Shown: positions 1 through 9,920 of the stretch, piece after piece
Numbering within the stretch: position 1 is the stretch's first letter
Layout: each line of letters begins with the position of its first letter
Origin: Heliopora coerulea
Taxonomy: Eukaryota > Cnidaria > Anthozoa > Scleralcyonacea > Helioporidae
Direction: 5' to 3'
NCBI GenBank assembly: GCA_030142905.1
Contig: JASJOG010000078.1
Location: 1,178,001 to 1,242,000 of the forward strand
DNA length: 64,000 nucleotides
Translations under genes and position numbers: made by a program
The notes under the pieces: generated by a model
What the model saw: the letters and a program-made list of their open reading frames with translations, nothing else
What the model was told of the DNA's origin: nothing
Database searches by the model: none

Positions 1-1527
1 AATAAAAGCATTAGTTGATTGATTCGAGAAGTACTTGCGAAAATATGGCAATGTTTAAAAATTGGACAATTAAGCTTTATATACGCCTGAAAGCCAGAAG
101 TATGCCTAGAATTGGTTAAACACCAAATAGGTGAGGGAAACTATCCAAATACTTCTAAATTGTTCTCCTACACCCAAATGTCATGAAACAAATCGATTTT
201 CTTCTATTTGACGATTTGCTGTAAAAATTTCTCCAACTCGTCAAAAACGCTTTATCTCGTCGAAATAAGACGATTACTAAAACGAACTGTGAAATAGTTG
301 TGGCTTAAGTTTGTTGCATTGGTCGAATGTTTCCCAAAACTCGTCAATCGGTTTAAAATGATCTTTTCGGGTCAGAGAAGAGAATAAAAGCATTAGTTGA
401 TTGATTCGAGAAGTACTTGCGAAAATATGGCAATGTTTAAAAATTGGACAATTAAGCCTTATATACGCATAAAAGCCAGAATATGGTAAGATTTAGTTAA
501 ACACCAAATAGTTGTAGGAAACTTTCCAAATACTTCTAAATTGTTCTCCTCCACCCAAACATCATGAAACAAATCGATTTTCGTCGATTTGACGATTTGC
601 TGTAAAAATTTCTCCAACTCGTCAAAAACGCTTTATCTCGTCGGGATAAGACGATTACTAAAACGAACTGTGAAACAGTTGTGGCTTAAGTTTGTTGCAT
701 TGCTCGAATATTTGCAAAAACTCCTCAATCGGTTTAAAATGATCTTTTCGGGTCAGAGAAGAGAATAAAAGCATTAGTTGATTGATTCGAGAAGTACTTG
801 CGAAAATATGGCAATGTTTAAAAATTGGACAATTAAGCCTTATATACGCATAAAAGCCAGAAGTATGCCTAGAATTGGTTAAACGCCAAATAGGTGTAGG
901 AAACTTTCCAAATACTTCTAAATTGTTCTCCTACACCCAAATGTCATGAAACAAATCGATTTTCGTCGATTTGACGATTTGCTGTGAAAATTTCTCCAAC
1001 TCGTCAAAAACGCTTTGTCTCGTCGAAATAAGACGATTACTAAAACGAACTGTGAAACAGTTGTGGCTTAAGTTTGTTGCATTGGTCGAATGTTTCCCAA
1101 AACTCGTCAATCGGTTTAAAATGATCTTTTAGGGTCAGAGAAGAGAATAAAAGCATTAGTTGATTGATTCGAGAAGTACTTGCGAAAATATGGCAATGTT
1201 TAAAAATTGGACAATTAAGCTTTATATACGCCTGAAAGCCAGAAGTATGCCTAGAATTGGTTAAACACCAAATAGGTGAGGGAAACTTTCCAAATACTTC
1301 TAAATTGTTCTCCTACACCCAAATGTCATGAAACAAATTGATTTTCTTCTATTTGACGATTTGCTGTAAAAATTTCTCCAACTCGTCAAAAACGCTTTAT
1401 CTCGTCGAAATAAGACGATTACTAAAACGAACTGTGAAACAGTTGTGGCTTAAGTTTGTTGCATTGGTCGAATGTTTCCCAAAACTCGTCAATCGGTTTA
1501 AAATGATCTTTTAGGGTCAGAGAAGAG

Positions 1528-1533
1528 AATAAA
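1528..1533 (+). promoter_or_regulatory. AATAAA hexamer at the monomer start (polyadenylation-signal-like)
   Basis: AATAAA opens nearly every monomer, so a plus-strand satellite transcript would meet one about every 382 bases. It is altered to AACAAA at 1909, 25562, 28996, 33575, 40823, 53794, 56465 and 60661, and to AATGAA at 26707, 28233, 54939 and 56083. In an AT-rich repeat this hexamer may be chance; a role in 3'-end formation is inference only. Confidence 0.25.
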
Positions 1534-1555
1534 AGCATTAGTTGATTGATTCGAG

Positions 1556-1563
1556 AAGTACTT
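1556..1563. other. AAGTACTT perfect palindrome, conserved in nearly all monomers
   Basis: The eight bases AAGTACTT are self-complementary and lie inside the most conserved part of the monomer, at offset 29-36. Rare changes are visible at 25976 (AATTACTT), 40855 (AAGTATTT), and 42000 and 43913 (AAGTACAT). A dyad in the conserved core is a plausible site for a dimeric DNA-binding protein, but no known site is recognised. Confidence 0.45.
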
Positions 1564-1586
1564 GCGAAAATATGGCAATGTTTAAA

Positions 1587-1598
1587 AATTGGACAATT
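1587..1598. other. Short dyad AATTG-GA-CAATT
   Basis: Five-base arms flank a two-base centre at offset 60-71. Type A3 monomers (GGACATTTAAG) and the CATATAAG variants break the right arm. The A3 change occurs in many copies, so there is no strong selection for the dyad. Confidence 0.35.
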
Positions 1599-1604
1599 AA
1601 GCCT

Positions 1605-1610
1605 TATATA
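1605..1610 (+). promoter_or_regulatory. TATATA element within the monomer
   Basis: TATATA lies at offset 78-83 in almost every monomer, within CTTATATACGC. Exceptions include TTTATTTACGC at 32880-32890 and 59974-59984 and TTATATAAGC at 13814. It could act as a TATA box for satellite transcription, but no initiator or other promoter feature is evident and AT-rich DNA gives such hexamers by chance. Confidence 0.2.
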
Positions 1611-1714
1611 CGCATAAAAGCCAGAATATGGTAAGATTTAGTTAAACACCAAATAGTTGTAGGAAACTTTCCAAATACTTCTAAATTGTTCTCCTCCACC
1701 CAAACATCATGAAA

Positions 1715-1736
1715 CAAATCGATTTTCGTCGATTTG
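1715..1736. other. Main monomer hairpin: 8 bp arms, 6-base loop
   Basis: CAAATCGA, then TTTTCG, then TCGATTTG form a perfect inverted repeat at offset 188-209 and include the ATCGAT palindrome. It is the longest perfect dyad I found in the monomer. It is intact in most B and A1 copies. It is broken in A2 copies (CTTCTATTTG) and in the TTCGTCAATTTG and TTCGTCCATTTG variants. The array is therefore a mixture of hairpin-competent and hairpin-broken monomers. Confidence 0.6.
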
Positions 1737-1782
1737 ACGATTTGCTGTAAAAATTTCTCCAACTCGTCAAAAACGCTTTATC

Positions 1783-1799
1783 TCGTCGGGATAAGACGA
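1783..1799. other. TCGTC / GACGA stem-loop
   Basis: Five-base arms flank a seven-base loop at offset 256-272. The loop is GGGATAA in most B copies and GAAATAA in most A copies; both keep the arms. Alpha monomers such as those at 8393, 10683, 12973 and 48072 carry GAAATGAGATG, which changes one base in the right arm. Confidence 0.45.
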
Positions 1800-1810
1800 T
1801 TACTAAAACG

Positions 1811-1825
1811 AACTGTGAAACAGTT
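1811..1825. other. AACTGT-GAA-ACAGTT hairpin
   Basis: Six-base arms flank a three-base loop at offset 284-298. The main alternative haplotype reads GAAAAAGTTGAGG and loses a pair. That state usually comes with GTTTAAATTT and GAATATTTCC downstream, so the whole 60 bp stretch behaves as two linked versions. Confidence 0.5.
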
Positions 1826-2290
1826 GTGGCTTAAGTTTGTTGCATTGGTCGAATATTTGCAAAAACTCGTCAATCGGTTTAAAATGATCTTTTCGGGTCA
1901 GAGAAGAGAACAAAAGCATTAGTTGATTGATTCGAGAAGTACTTGCGAAAATATGGCAATGTTTAAAAATTGGACAATTAAGCCTTATATACGCATAAAA
2001 GCCATAAGTATGCCTAGAATTGGTTAAACACCAAATAGGTGTAGGAAACTTTCCAAATATTTCTAAATTGTTCTCCTCCTCCAAAATGTCATGAAACAAA
2101 TCGATTTTCGTCGATTTGACGATTTGATGTGAAAATTTCTCCAACTCGTCAAAAACGCTTTATCTCGTCGAAATAAGACGATTACTAAAACGAACTGTGA
2201 AACAGTTGTGGCTTAAGTTTGTTGCATTGGTCGAATGTTTCCCAAAACTCGTCAATCGGTTAAAAATGATCTTTTCGGGTCAGAGAAGAG

Positions 2291-3435
2291 AATAAAAGCA
2301 TTAGTTGATCGATTCGAGAAGTACTTGCGAAAATATGGCAATGTTTAAAAATTGGACAATTAAGCCTTATATACGCATAAAAGCCAGAATATGGTAAGAT
2401 TTAGTTAAACACCAAATAGTTGTAGGAAACTTTCCAAATACTTCTAAATTGTTCTCCTCCACCTAAACATCATGAAACAAATCGATTTTCGTCAATTTGA
2501 CGATTTGCTGTAAAAATTTCTCAATCTCGTCAAAAACGCTTTATCTCGTCGAAATAAGACGATTACTAAAACGAACTGTGAAACAGTTGTGGCTTAAGTT
2601 TGTTGCATTGGTCGAATGTTTCCCAAAACTCGTCAATCGGTTTAAAATGATCTTTTCGGGTCAGAGAAGAGAATAAAAGCATTAGTTGATTGATTCGAGA
2701 AGTACTTGCGAAAATATGGCAATGTTTAAAAATTGGACAATTAAGCCCTATATACGGCTAAAAGCCAGAAGTATGCCTAGAATTGGTTAAACACCAAATA
2801 GGTGTAGGAAACTTTCCAAATACTTCTAAATTGTTCTCCTCCACCCAAATATCATGAGACAAATCGATTTTCGTCAATTTGACGATTTGCTGTAAAAATT
2901 TCTCAATCTCGTCAAAAACGCTTTGTCTCGTCGAAATAAGACGATTACTAAAACGAACTGTGAAACAGTTGTGGCTTAAGTTTGTTGCATTGGTCGAATG
3001 TTTCCCAAAACTCGTCAATCGGTTTAAAATGATCTTTTCGGGTCAGAGAAGAGAATAAAAGCATTAGTTGATTGATTCGAGAAGTACTTGCGAAAATATG
3101 GCAATGTTTAAAAATTGGACAATTAAGCCTTATATACGCATAAAAGCCAGAACTATGCCTAGAATTGGTTAAACACCAAATAGGTGTAGGAAACTTTCCA
3201 AATACTTCTAAATTGTTCTCCTCCTCCCAAATGTCATGAAACAAATCGATTTTCGTCGATTTGACGATTTGATGTGAAAATTTCTCCAACTCGTCAAAAA
3301 CGCTTTATCTCGTCGAAATAAGACGATTACTAAAACGAACTGTGAAAAAGTTGAGGTTTAAATTTTTTGCATTGGTCGAATATTTCCAAAAACTCGTCAA
3401 TCGGTTTAAAATGATCTTTTCGGGTCAGAGAAGAT
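2291..3435 (+). repeat. Alpha trimer block, copy 1
   Basis: Three monomers (starts 2291, 2672, 3054) total 1145 bp. The first is type B with CACCTAAACATC and TTCTCAATCTCG, the second the CCCTATATACGG sub-type, the third has AGAACTATG and GAAAAAGTTGAGG with a TTTTTTGC stretch. The same trio, same length, recurs at 6486-7630 and 42731-43875. Confidence 0.9.
2672..3053 (+). repeat. Representative alpha-specific type A4 monomer (CCCTATATACGG form)
   Basis: This sub-type has GCCCTATATACGGCTAAAAG, CAAATATCATGAGAC, TTCGTCAATTTG and TTCTCAATCTCG. It occurs almost unchanged at 2672, 6867 and 43112, and with CGCC in place of CGGC at 9539. Each of the first three copies is followed by a monomer with AGAACTATG (3054, 7249, 43494), so they mark the alpha blocks. 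The CGTCAATTTG change breaks one pair of the main hairpin. Confidence 0.9.
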
Positions 3436-6400
3436 AATAAAAGCATTAGTTGATTGATTCGAGAAGTACTTGCGAAAATATGGCAATGTTTAAAAATTGG
3501 ACATTTAAGCCTTATATACGCCTAAAAGCCAGAAGTATGCCTAGAATTGGTTAAACACCAAATAGGTGTAGGAAACTTTCCAAATACTTCTAAATTGTTC
3601 TCCTACACCCAAATGTCATGAAACAAATCGATTTTCTTCTATTTGACGATTTGCTGTAAAAATTTCTCCAACTCGTCAAAAACGCTTTATCTCGTCGGGA
3701 TAAGACGATTACTAAAACGAACTGTGAAACAGTTGTGGCTTAAGTTTGTTGCATTGGTCGAATGTTTCCCAAAACTCGTCAATCGGTTTAAAATGATCTT
3801 TTCGGGTCAGAGAAGAGAATAAAAGCATTAGTTGATTGATTCGAGAAGTACTTGCGAAAATATGGCAATGTTTAAAAATTGGACAATTAAGCCTTATATA
3901 CGCATAAAAGCCAGAATATGGTAAGATTTAGTTAAACACCAAATAGTTGTAGGAAACTTTCCAAATACTTCTAAATTGTTCTCCTCCACCCAAACATCAT
4001 GAAACAAATCGATTTTCGTCGATTTGACGATTTGCTGTAAAAATTTCTCCAACTCGTCAAAAACGCTTTATCTCGTCGGGATAAGACGATTACTAAAACG
4101 AACTGTGAAACAGTTGTGGCTTAAGTTTGTTGCATTTGTCGAATATTTGCAAAAACTCGTCAATCGGTTTAAAATGATCTTTTCGGGTCAGAGAAGAGAA
4201 TAAAAGCATTAGTTGATTGATTCGAGAAGTACTTACGAAAATATGGCAATGTTTAAAAATTGGACAATTAAGCCTTATATACGCATAAAAGCCAGAATAT
4301 GGTAAGATTTAGTTAAACACCAAATAGTTGTAGGAAACTTTCCAAATACTTCAAAATTGTTCTCCTCCACCTAAACATCATGAAACAAATCGATTTTCGT
4401 CGATTTGACGATTTGCTGTAAAAATTTCTCCAACTCGTCAAAAACGCTTTATCTCGTCGGGATAAGACGATTACTAAAACGAACTGTGAAAAAGTTGTGG
4501 CTTAAGTTTGTTGCATTGGTCGAATGTTTCCCAAAACTCGTCAATCGGTTTAAAATGATCTTTTCGGGTCAGAGAAGAGAATAAAAGAATTAGTTGATTG
4601 ATTCGAGAAGTACTTGCGAAAATATGGCAATGTTTAAAAATTGGACAATTAAGCCTTATATACGCATAAAAGCCAGAATATGGTAAGATTTAGTTAAACA
4701 CCAAATAGTTGTAGGAAACTTTCCAAATACTTCTAAATTGTTCTCCTCCACCCAAACATCATGAAACAAATCGATTTTCGTCGATTTGACGATTTGCTGT
4801 AAAAATTTCTCCAACTCGTCAAAATCGCTTTATCTCGTCGGGATAAGACGATTACTAAAACGAACTGTGAAAAAGTTGTGGCTTAAGTTTGTTGCATTGG
4901 TCGAATGTTTCCCAAAACTCGTCAATCGGTTTAAAATGATCTTTTCGGGTCAGAGAAGAGAATAAAAGCATTAGTTGATTGATTCGAGAAGTACTTGCGA
5001 AAATATGGCAATGTTTAAAAATTGGACAATTAAGCCTTATATACGCATAAAAGCCAGAATATGGTAAGATTTAGTTAAACACCAAATAGTTGTAAGAAAC
5101 TTTCCAAATACTTCTAAATTGTTCTCCTCCACCTAAACATCATGAAACAAATCGATTTTCGTCGATTTGACGATTTGCTGTGAAAATTTCTCCAACTCGT
5201 CAAAAACGCTTTATCTCGTCGGGATAAGACGATTACTAAAACGAACTGTGAAACAGTTGTGGCTTAAGTTAGTTGCATTGGTCGAATGTTTCCCAAAACT
5301 CGTCAATCGGTTTAAAATGATCTTTTCGGGTCAGAGAAGAGAATAAAAGCATTAGTTGATTGATTCGAGAAGTACTTGCGAAAATATGGCAATGTTTAAA
5401 AATTGGACAATTAAGCCTTATATACGCCTAAAAGCCAGAAGTATGCCAAGAATTGGTTAAACACCAAATAGGAGTAGGAAACTTTCCAAATACTTCTAAA
5501 TTGTTCTCCTCCACCCAAACATCATGAAACAAATCGATTTTCGTCGATTTGACGATTTGCTGTAAAAATTTCTCCAACTCGTCAAAATCGCTTTATCTCG
5601 TCGGGATAAGACGATTACTAAAACGAACTGTGAAAAAGTTGTGGCTTAAGTTTGTTGCATTGGTCGAATGTTTCCCAAAACTCGTCAATCGGTTTAAAAT
5701 GATCTTTTCGGGTCAGAGAAGAGAATAAAAGCATTAGTTGATTGATTCGAGAAGTACTTGCGAAAATATGGCAATGTTTAAAAATTGGACAATTAAGCCT
5801 TATATACGCATAAAAGCCAGAATATGGTAAGATTTAGTTAAACACCAAATAGTTGTAAGAAACTTTCCAAATACTTCTAAATTGTTCTCCTCCACCTAAA
5901 CATCATGAAACAAATCGATTTTCGTCGATTTGACGATTTGCTGTGAAAATTTCTCCAACTCGTCAAAAACGCTTTATCTCGTCGGGATAAGACGATTACT
6001 AAAACGAACTGTGAAACAGTTGTGGCTTAAGTTAGTTGCATTGGTCGAATGTTTCCCAAAACTCGTCAATCGGTTTAAAATGATCTTTTCGGGTCAGAGA
6101 AGAGAATAAAAGCATTAGTTGATTGATTCGAGAAGTACTTGCGAAAATATGGCAATGTTTAAAAATTGGACAATTAAGCCTTATATACGCATAAAAGCCA
6201 GAATATGGTAAGATTTAGTTAAACACCAAATAGTTGTAGGAAACTTTCCAAATACTTCTAAATTGTTCTCCTTCACCCAAACATCATGAAACAAATCGAT
6301 TTTCGTCGATTTGACGATTTGCTGTGAAAATTTCTCCAACTCGTCAAAAACGCTTTATCTCGTCGGGATAAGACGATTACTAAAACGAACTGTGAAAAAG

Positions 6401-6485
6401 TTGTGGCTTAAGGTTGTTGCATTTGTCGAATATTTGCAAAAACTCGTCAATCGGTTTAAAATGATCTTTTCGGGTCAGAGAAGAG
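3436..6485 (+). repeat. Type B-rich tract, monomers 10-17
   Basis: Starts are 3436, 3818, 4199, 4580, 4961, 5342, 5724 and 6105. Four B monomers follow each other at 3818-5341, and B resumes at 5724 for three monomers (to 6866), so A/B alternation is lost here. 4580-5341 and 5342-6104 form a tandem dimer sharing AAAATCGC in the first monomer and GTTGTAAGAAAC, GCTGTGAAAAT and AGTTAGTTGC in the second. The 5342 monomer has an A-type head (AGTATGCCAAG) on a B-type body. Confidence 0.85.
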
Positions 6486-7630
6486 AATAAAAGCATTAGT
6501 TGATTGATTCGAGAAGTACTTGCGAAAATATGGCAATGTTTAAAAATTGGACAATTAAGCCTTATATACGCATAAAAGCCAGAATATGGTAAGATTTAGT
6601 TAAACACCAAATAGTTGTAGGAAACTTTCCAAATACTTCTAAATTGTTCTCCTCCACCTAAACATCATGAAACAAATCGATTTTCGTCAATTTGACGATT
6701 TGCTGTAAAAATTTCTCAATCTCGTCAAAAACGCTTTATCTCGTCGAAATAAGACGATTACTAAAACGAACTGTGAAACAGTTGTGGCTTAAGTTTGTTG
6801 CATTGGTCGAATGTTTCCCAAAACTCGTCAATCGGTTTAAAATGATCTTTTCGGGTCAGAGAAGAGAATAAAAGCATTAGTTGATTGATTCGAGAAGTAC
6901 TTGCGAAAATATGGCAATGTTTAAAAATTGGACAATTAAGCCCTATATACGGCTAAAAGCCAGAAGTATGCCTAGAATTGGTTAAACACCAAATAGGTGT
7001 AGGAAACTTTCCAAATACTTCTAAATTGTTCTCCTCCACCCAAATATCATGAGACAAATCGATTTTCGTCAATTTGACGATTTGCTGTAAAAATTTCTCA
7101 ATCTCGTCAAAAACGCTTTGTCTCGTCGAAATAAGACGATTACTAAAACGAACTGTGAAACAGTTGTGGCTTAAGTTTGTTGCATTGGTCGAATGTTTCC
7201 CAAAACTCGTCAATCGGTTTAAAATGATCTTTTCGGGTCAGAGAAGAGAATAAAAGCATTAGTTGATTGATTCGAGAAGTACTTGCGAAAATATGGCAAT
7301 GTTTAAAAATTGGACAATTAAGCCTTATATACGCATAAAAGCCAGAACTATGCCTAGAATTGGTTAAACACCAAATAGGTGTAGGAAACTTTCCAAATAC
7401 TTCTAAATTGTTCTCCTCCTCCCAAATGTCATGAAACAAATCGATTTTCGTCGATTTGACGATTTGATGTGAAAATTTCTCCAACTCGTCAAAAACGCTT
7501 TATCTCGTCGAAATAAGACGATTACTAAAACGAACTGTGAAAAAGTTGAGGTTTAAATTTTTTGCATTGGTCGAATATTTCCAAAAACTCGTCAATCGGT
7601 TTAAAATGATCTTTTCGGGTCAGAGAAGAG
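6486..7630 (+). repeat. Alpha trimer block, copy 2
   Basis: Monomers start at 6486, 6867 and 7249, again totalling 1145 bp. By eye this is nearly identical to 2291-3435, 4195 bp upstream, sharing the rare CCCTATATACGG, ATGAGAC, CGTCAATTTG and AGAACTATG variants. It also matches 42731-43875 at an offset of 36245. Confidence 0.9.
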
Positions 7631-9920
7631 AATAAAAGCATTAGTTGATTGATTCGAGAAGTACTTACGAAAATATGGCAATGTTTAAAAATTGGACAAT
7701 TAAGCCTTATATACGCATAAAAGCCAGAATATGGTAAGATTTAGTTAAACACCAAATAGTTGTAGGAAACTTTCCAAATACTTCTAAATTGTTCTCCTCC
7801 ACCCAAACATCATGAAACAAATCGATTTTCGTCGATTTGACGATTTGCTGTAAAAATTTCTCCAACTCGTCAAAAACGCTTTATCTCGTCGGGATAAGAC
7901 GATTACTAAAACGAACTGTGAAACAGTTGTGGCTTAAGTTTGTTGCATTTGTCGAATATTTGCAAAAACTCGTCAATCGGTTTAAAATGATCTTTTCGGG
8001 TCAGAGAAGAGAATAAAAGCATTAGTTGATTGATTCGAGAAGTACTTGCGAAAATATGGCAATGTTTAAAAATTGGACAATTAAGCCTTATATACGCATA
8101 AAAGCCAGAATATGGTAAGATTTAGTTAAACACCAAATAGTTGTAGGAAACTTTCCAAATACTTCTAAATTGTTCTCCTCCACCCAAACATCATGAAACA
8201 AATCGATTTTCTTCTATTAGACGATTTGCTGTAAAAATTTCTCAATCTCGTCAAAAACGCTTTATCGCGTCGAAATAAGACGATTACTAAAACGAACTGT
8301 GAAACAGTTGTGGCTTAAGTTTGTTGCATTGGTCGAATGTTTCCCAAAACTCGTCAATCGGTTTAAAATGATCTTTTCGGGTCAGAGAAGAGAATAAAAG
8401 CATTAGCTGATTGATTCGAGAAGTACTTGCGAAAATATGGCAATGTTTAAAAATTGGACAATTAAGCCCTATATACGCCTAAAAGCCAGAAGTATGCCTA
8501 GAATTGGTTAAACACCAAATAGTTGTAGGAAACTTTCCAAATACTTCTAAATTGTTCTCCTCCACCCAAATATCATGAAACAAATCGATTTTCGTCGATT
8601 TGACGATTTGCTGTGAAAATTTCCCCTACTCGTCAAAAACGCTTTATCTCGTCGAAATGAGATGATTACTAAAACGAACTGTGAAACAGTTGTGGCTTAA
8701 GTTAGTTGCATTGGTCGAATGTTTCCCAAAACTCGTCAATCGGTTTAAAATGATCTTTTCGGGTCAGAGAAGAGAATAAAAGCATTAGTTGATTGATTCG
8801 AGAAGTACTTGCGAAAATATGGCAATGTTTAAAAATTGGACAATTAAGCCTTATATACGCATAAAAGCCAGAACTATGCCTAGAATTGGTTAAACACCAA
8901 ATAGGTGTAGGAAACTTTCCAAATACTTCTAAATTGTTCTCCTCCTCCCAAATGTCATGAAACAAATCGATTTTCGTCGATTTGACGATTTGATGTGAAA
9001 ATTTCTCCAACTCGTCAAAAACGCTTTATCTCGTCGAAATAAGACGATTACTAAAACGAACTGTAAAAAAGTTGAGGTTTAAATTTGTTGCATTGGTCGA
9101 ATATTTCCAAAAACTCGTCAATCGGTTTAAAATGATCTTTTCGGGTCAGAGAAGAGAATAAAAGCATTAGTTGATTGATTCGAGAAGTACTTGCGAAAAT
9201 ATGGCAATGTTTAAAAATTGGACATTTAAGCCTTATATACGCCTAAAAGCCAGAAGTATGCCTAGAATTGGTTAAACACCAAATAGGTGTAGGAAACTTT
9301 CCAAATACTTCTAAATTGTTCTCCTCCACCCAAATATCATGAAACAAATCGATTTTCGTCGATTTGACGATTTGATGTGAAAATTTCTCCAACTCGTCAA
9401 AAACGCTTTATCTCGTCGAAATAAGACGATTACTAAAACGAACTGTAAAAAAGTTGAGGTTTAAATTTGTTGCATTGGTCGAATATTTCCAAAAACTCGT
9501 CAATCGGTTTAAAATGATCTTTTCGGGTCAGAGAAGAGAATAAAAGCATTAGTTGATTGATTCGAGAAGTACTTGCGAAAATATGGCAATGTTTAAAAAT
9601 TGGACAATTAAGCCCTATATACGCCTAAAAGCCAGAAGTATGCCTAGAATTGGTTAAACACCAAATAGGTGTAGGAAACTTTCCAAATACTTCTAAATTG
9701 TTCTCCTCCACCCAAATATCATGAGACAAATCGATTTTCGTCAATTTGACGATTTGCTGTAAAAATTTCTCAATCTCGTCAAAAACGCTTTGTCTCGTCG
9801 AAATAAGACGATTACTAAAACGAACTGTGAAACAGTTGTGGCTTAAGTTTGTTGCATTGGTCGAATGTTTCCCAAAACTCGTCAATCGGTTTAAAATGAT
9901 CTTTTCGGGTCAGAGAAGAG
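7631..9920 (+). repeat. Hexamer HOR, copy 1 (2290 bp)
   Basis: Monomers start at 7631 (B, TTTGTCGAATATTTGC), 8012 (B, CTTCTATTAGACG), 8393 (CCCTATATACGCC, TTCCCCTACTCG, GAAATGAGATG), 8775 (AGAACTATG), 9157 (GGACATTTAAG) and 9539 (ATGAGAC). The order of the first five recurs exactly one hexamer later; the sixth differs in each copy. Confidence 0.88.

Larger units (their letters stand above)
1725..1871 (+). repeat. Internal YTCGTC sub-repeat inside the monomer
   Basis: The hexamer TTCGTC or CTCGTC occurs four times in this monomer, at 1725, 1763, 1782 and 1866. The reverse form GACGA occurs twice, in TTGACGATT and AAGACGATT. Four short direct copies plus two inverted ones in 150 bases suggest an older, shorter building block, or a repeated protein-binding word. 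Spacing is irregular (38, 19 and 84 bases). Confidence 0.4.
1528..1908 (+). repeat. Representative type B monomer (381 bp)
   Basis: Type B carries GCATAAAAGCCAGAATATGG followed by TAAGATTTAGTTAAACACC, then AAATAGTTGTAGG and usually CCACCCAAACATCATG. Most copies have the GGGATAAG version of the TCGTC stem-loop. It is one base shorter than type A because AGAAGTATGCC is replaced by AGAATATGG plus TAAG. This copy has 131 G+C in 381 bases (34%) and 17 CpG by hand count. Landmarks by offset: palindrome 29-36, AATTG dyad 60-71, TATATA 78-83, main hairpin 188-209, TCGTC stem-loop 256-272, AACTGT hairpin 284-298. Confidence 0.93.
1..2290 (+). repeat. Beta block, monomers 1-6
   Basis: Monomers start at 1, 383, 764, 1146, 1528 and 1909. 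The last three match 24799-25943 and 53031-54175 in order: a GTGAGGG type A2, then a type B ending GAACAAAAG, then an A1 with AATATTTCTAAATTG. The monomer at 764 looks hybrid: its head (AAACGCC, TACACCC) resembles 24036, while its tail (TTTGTCTCGTCG) resembles 24418. Confidence 0.85.

Noticed and set aside
1540..1552. Pol III B-box or tRNA-derived origin, from GATTGATTCGAG
   Set aside because: It resembles the GGTTCGANNCC B-box only in part. The final C is absent and no convincing A-box lies at a proper distance upstream.
1528..1610. TATA plus AATAAA as a transcription unit inside each monomer
   Set aside because: Kept only as low-confidence sites. In 66% AT DNA both hexamers are expected often, the AATAAA comes before the TATA within a unit, and no transcript evidence exists.
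1780..1800. CENP-B box-like motif around CTCGTCGGGATAAG
   Set aside because: The essential pattern TTCG, four bases, A, two bases, CGGG is not met on either strand here or at TTTTCGGGTC.
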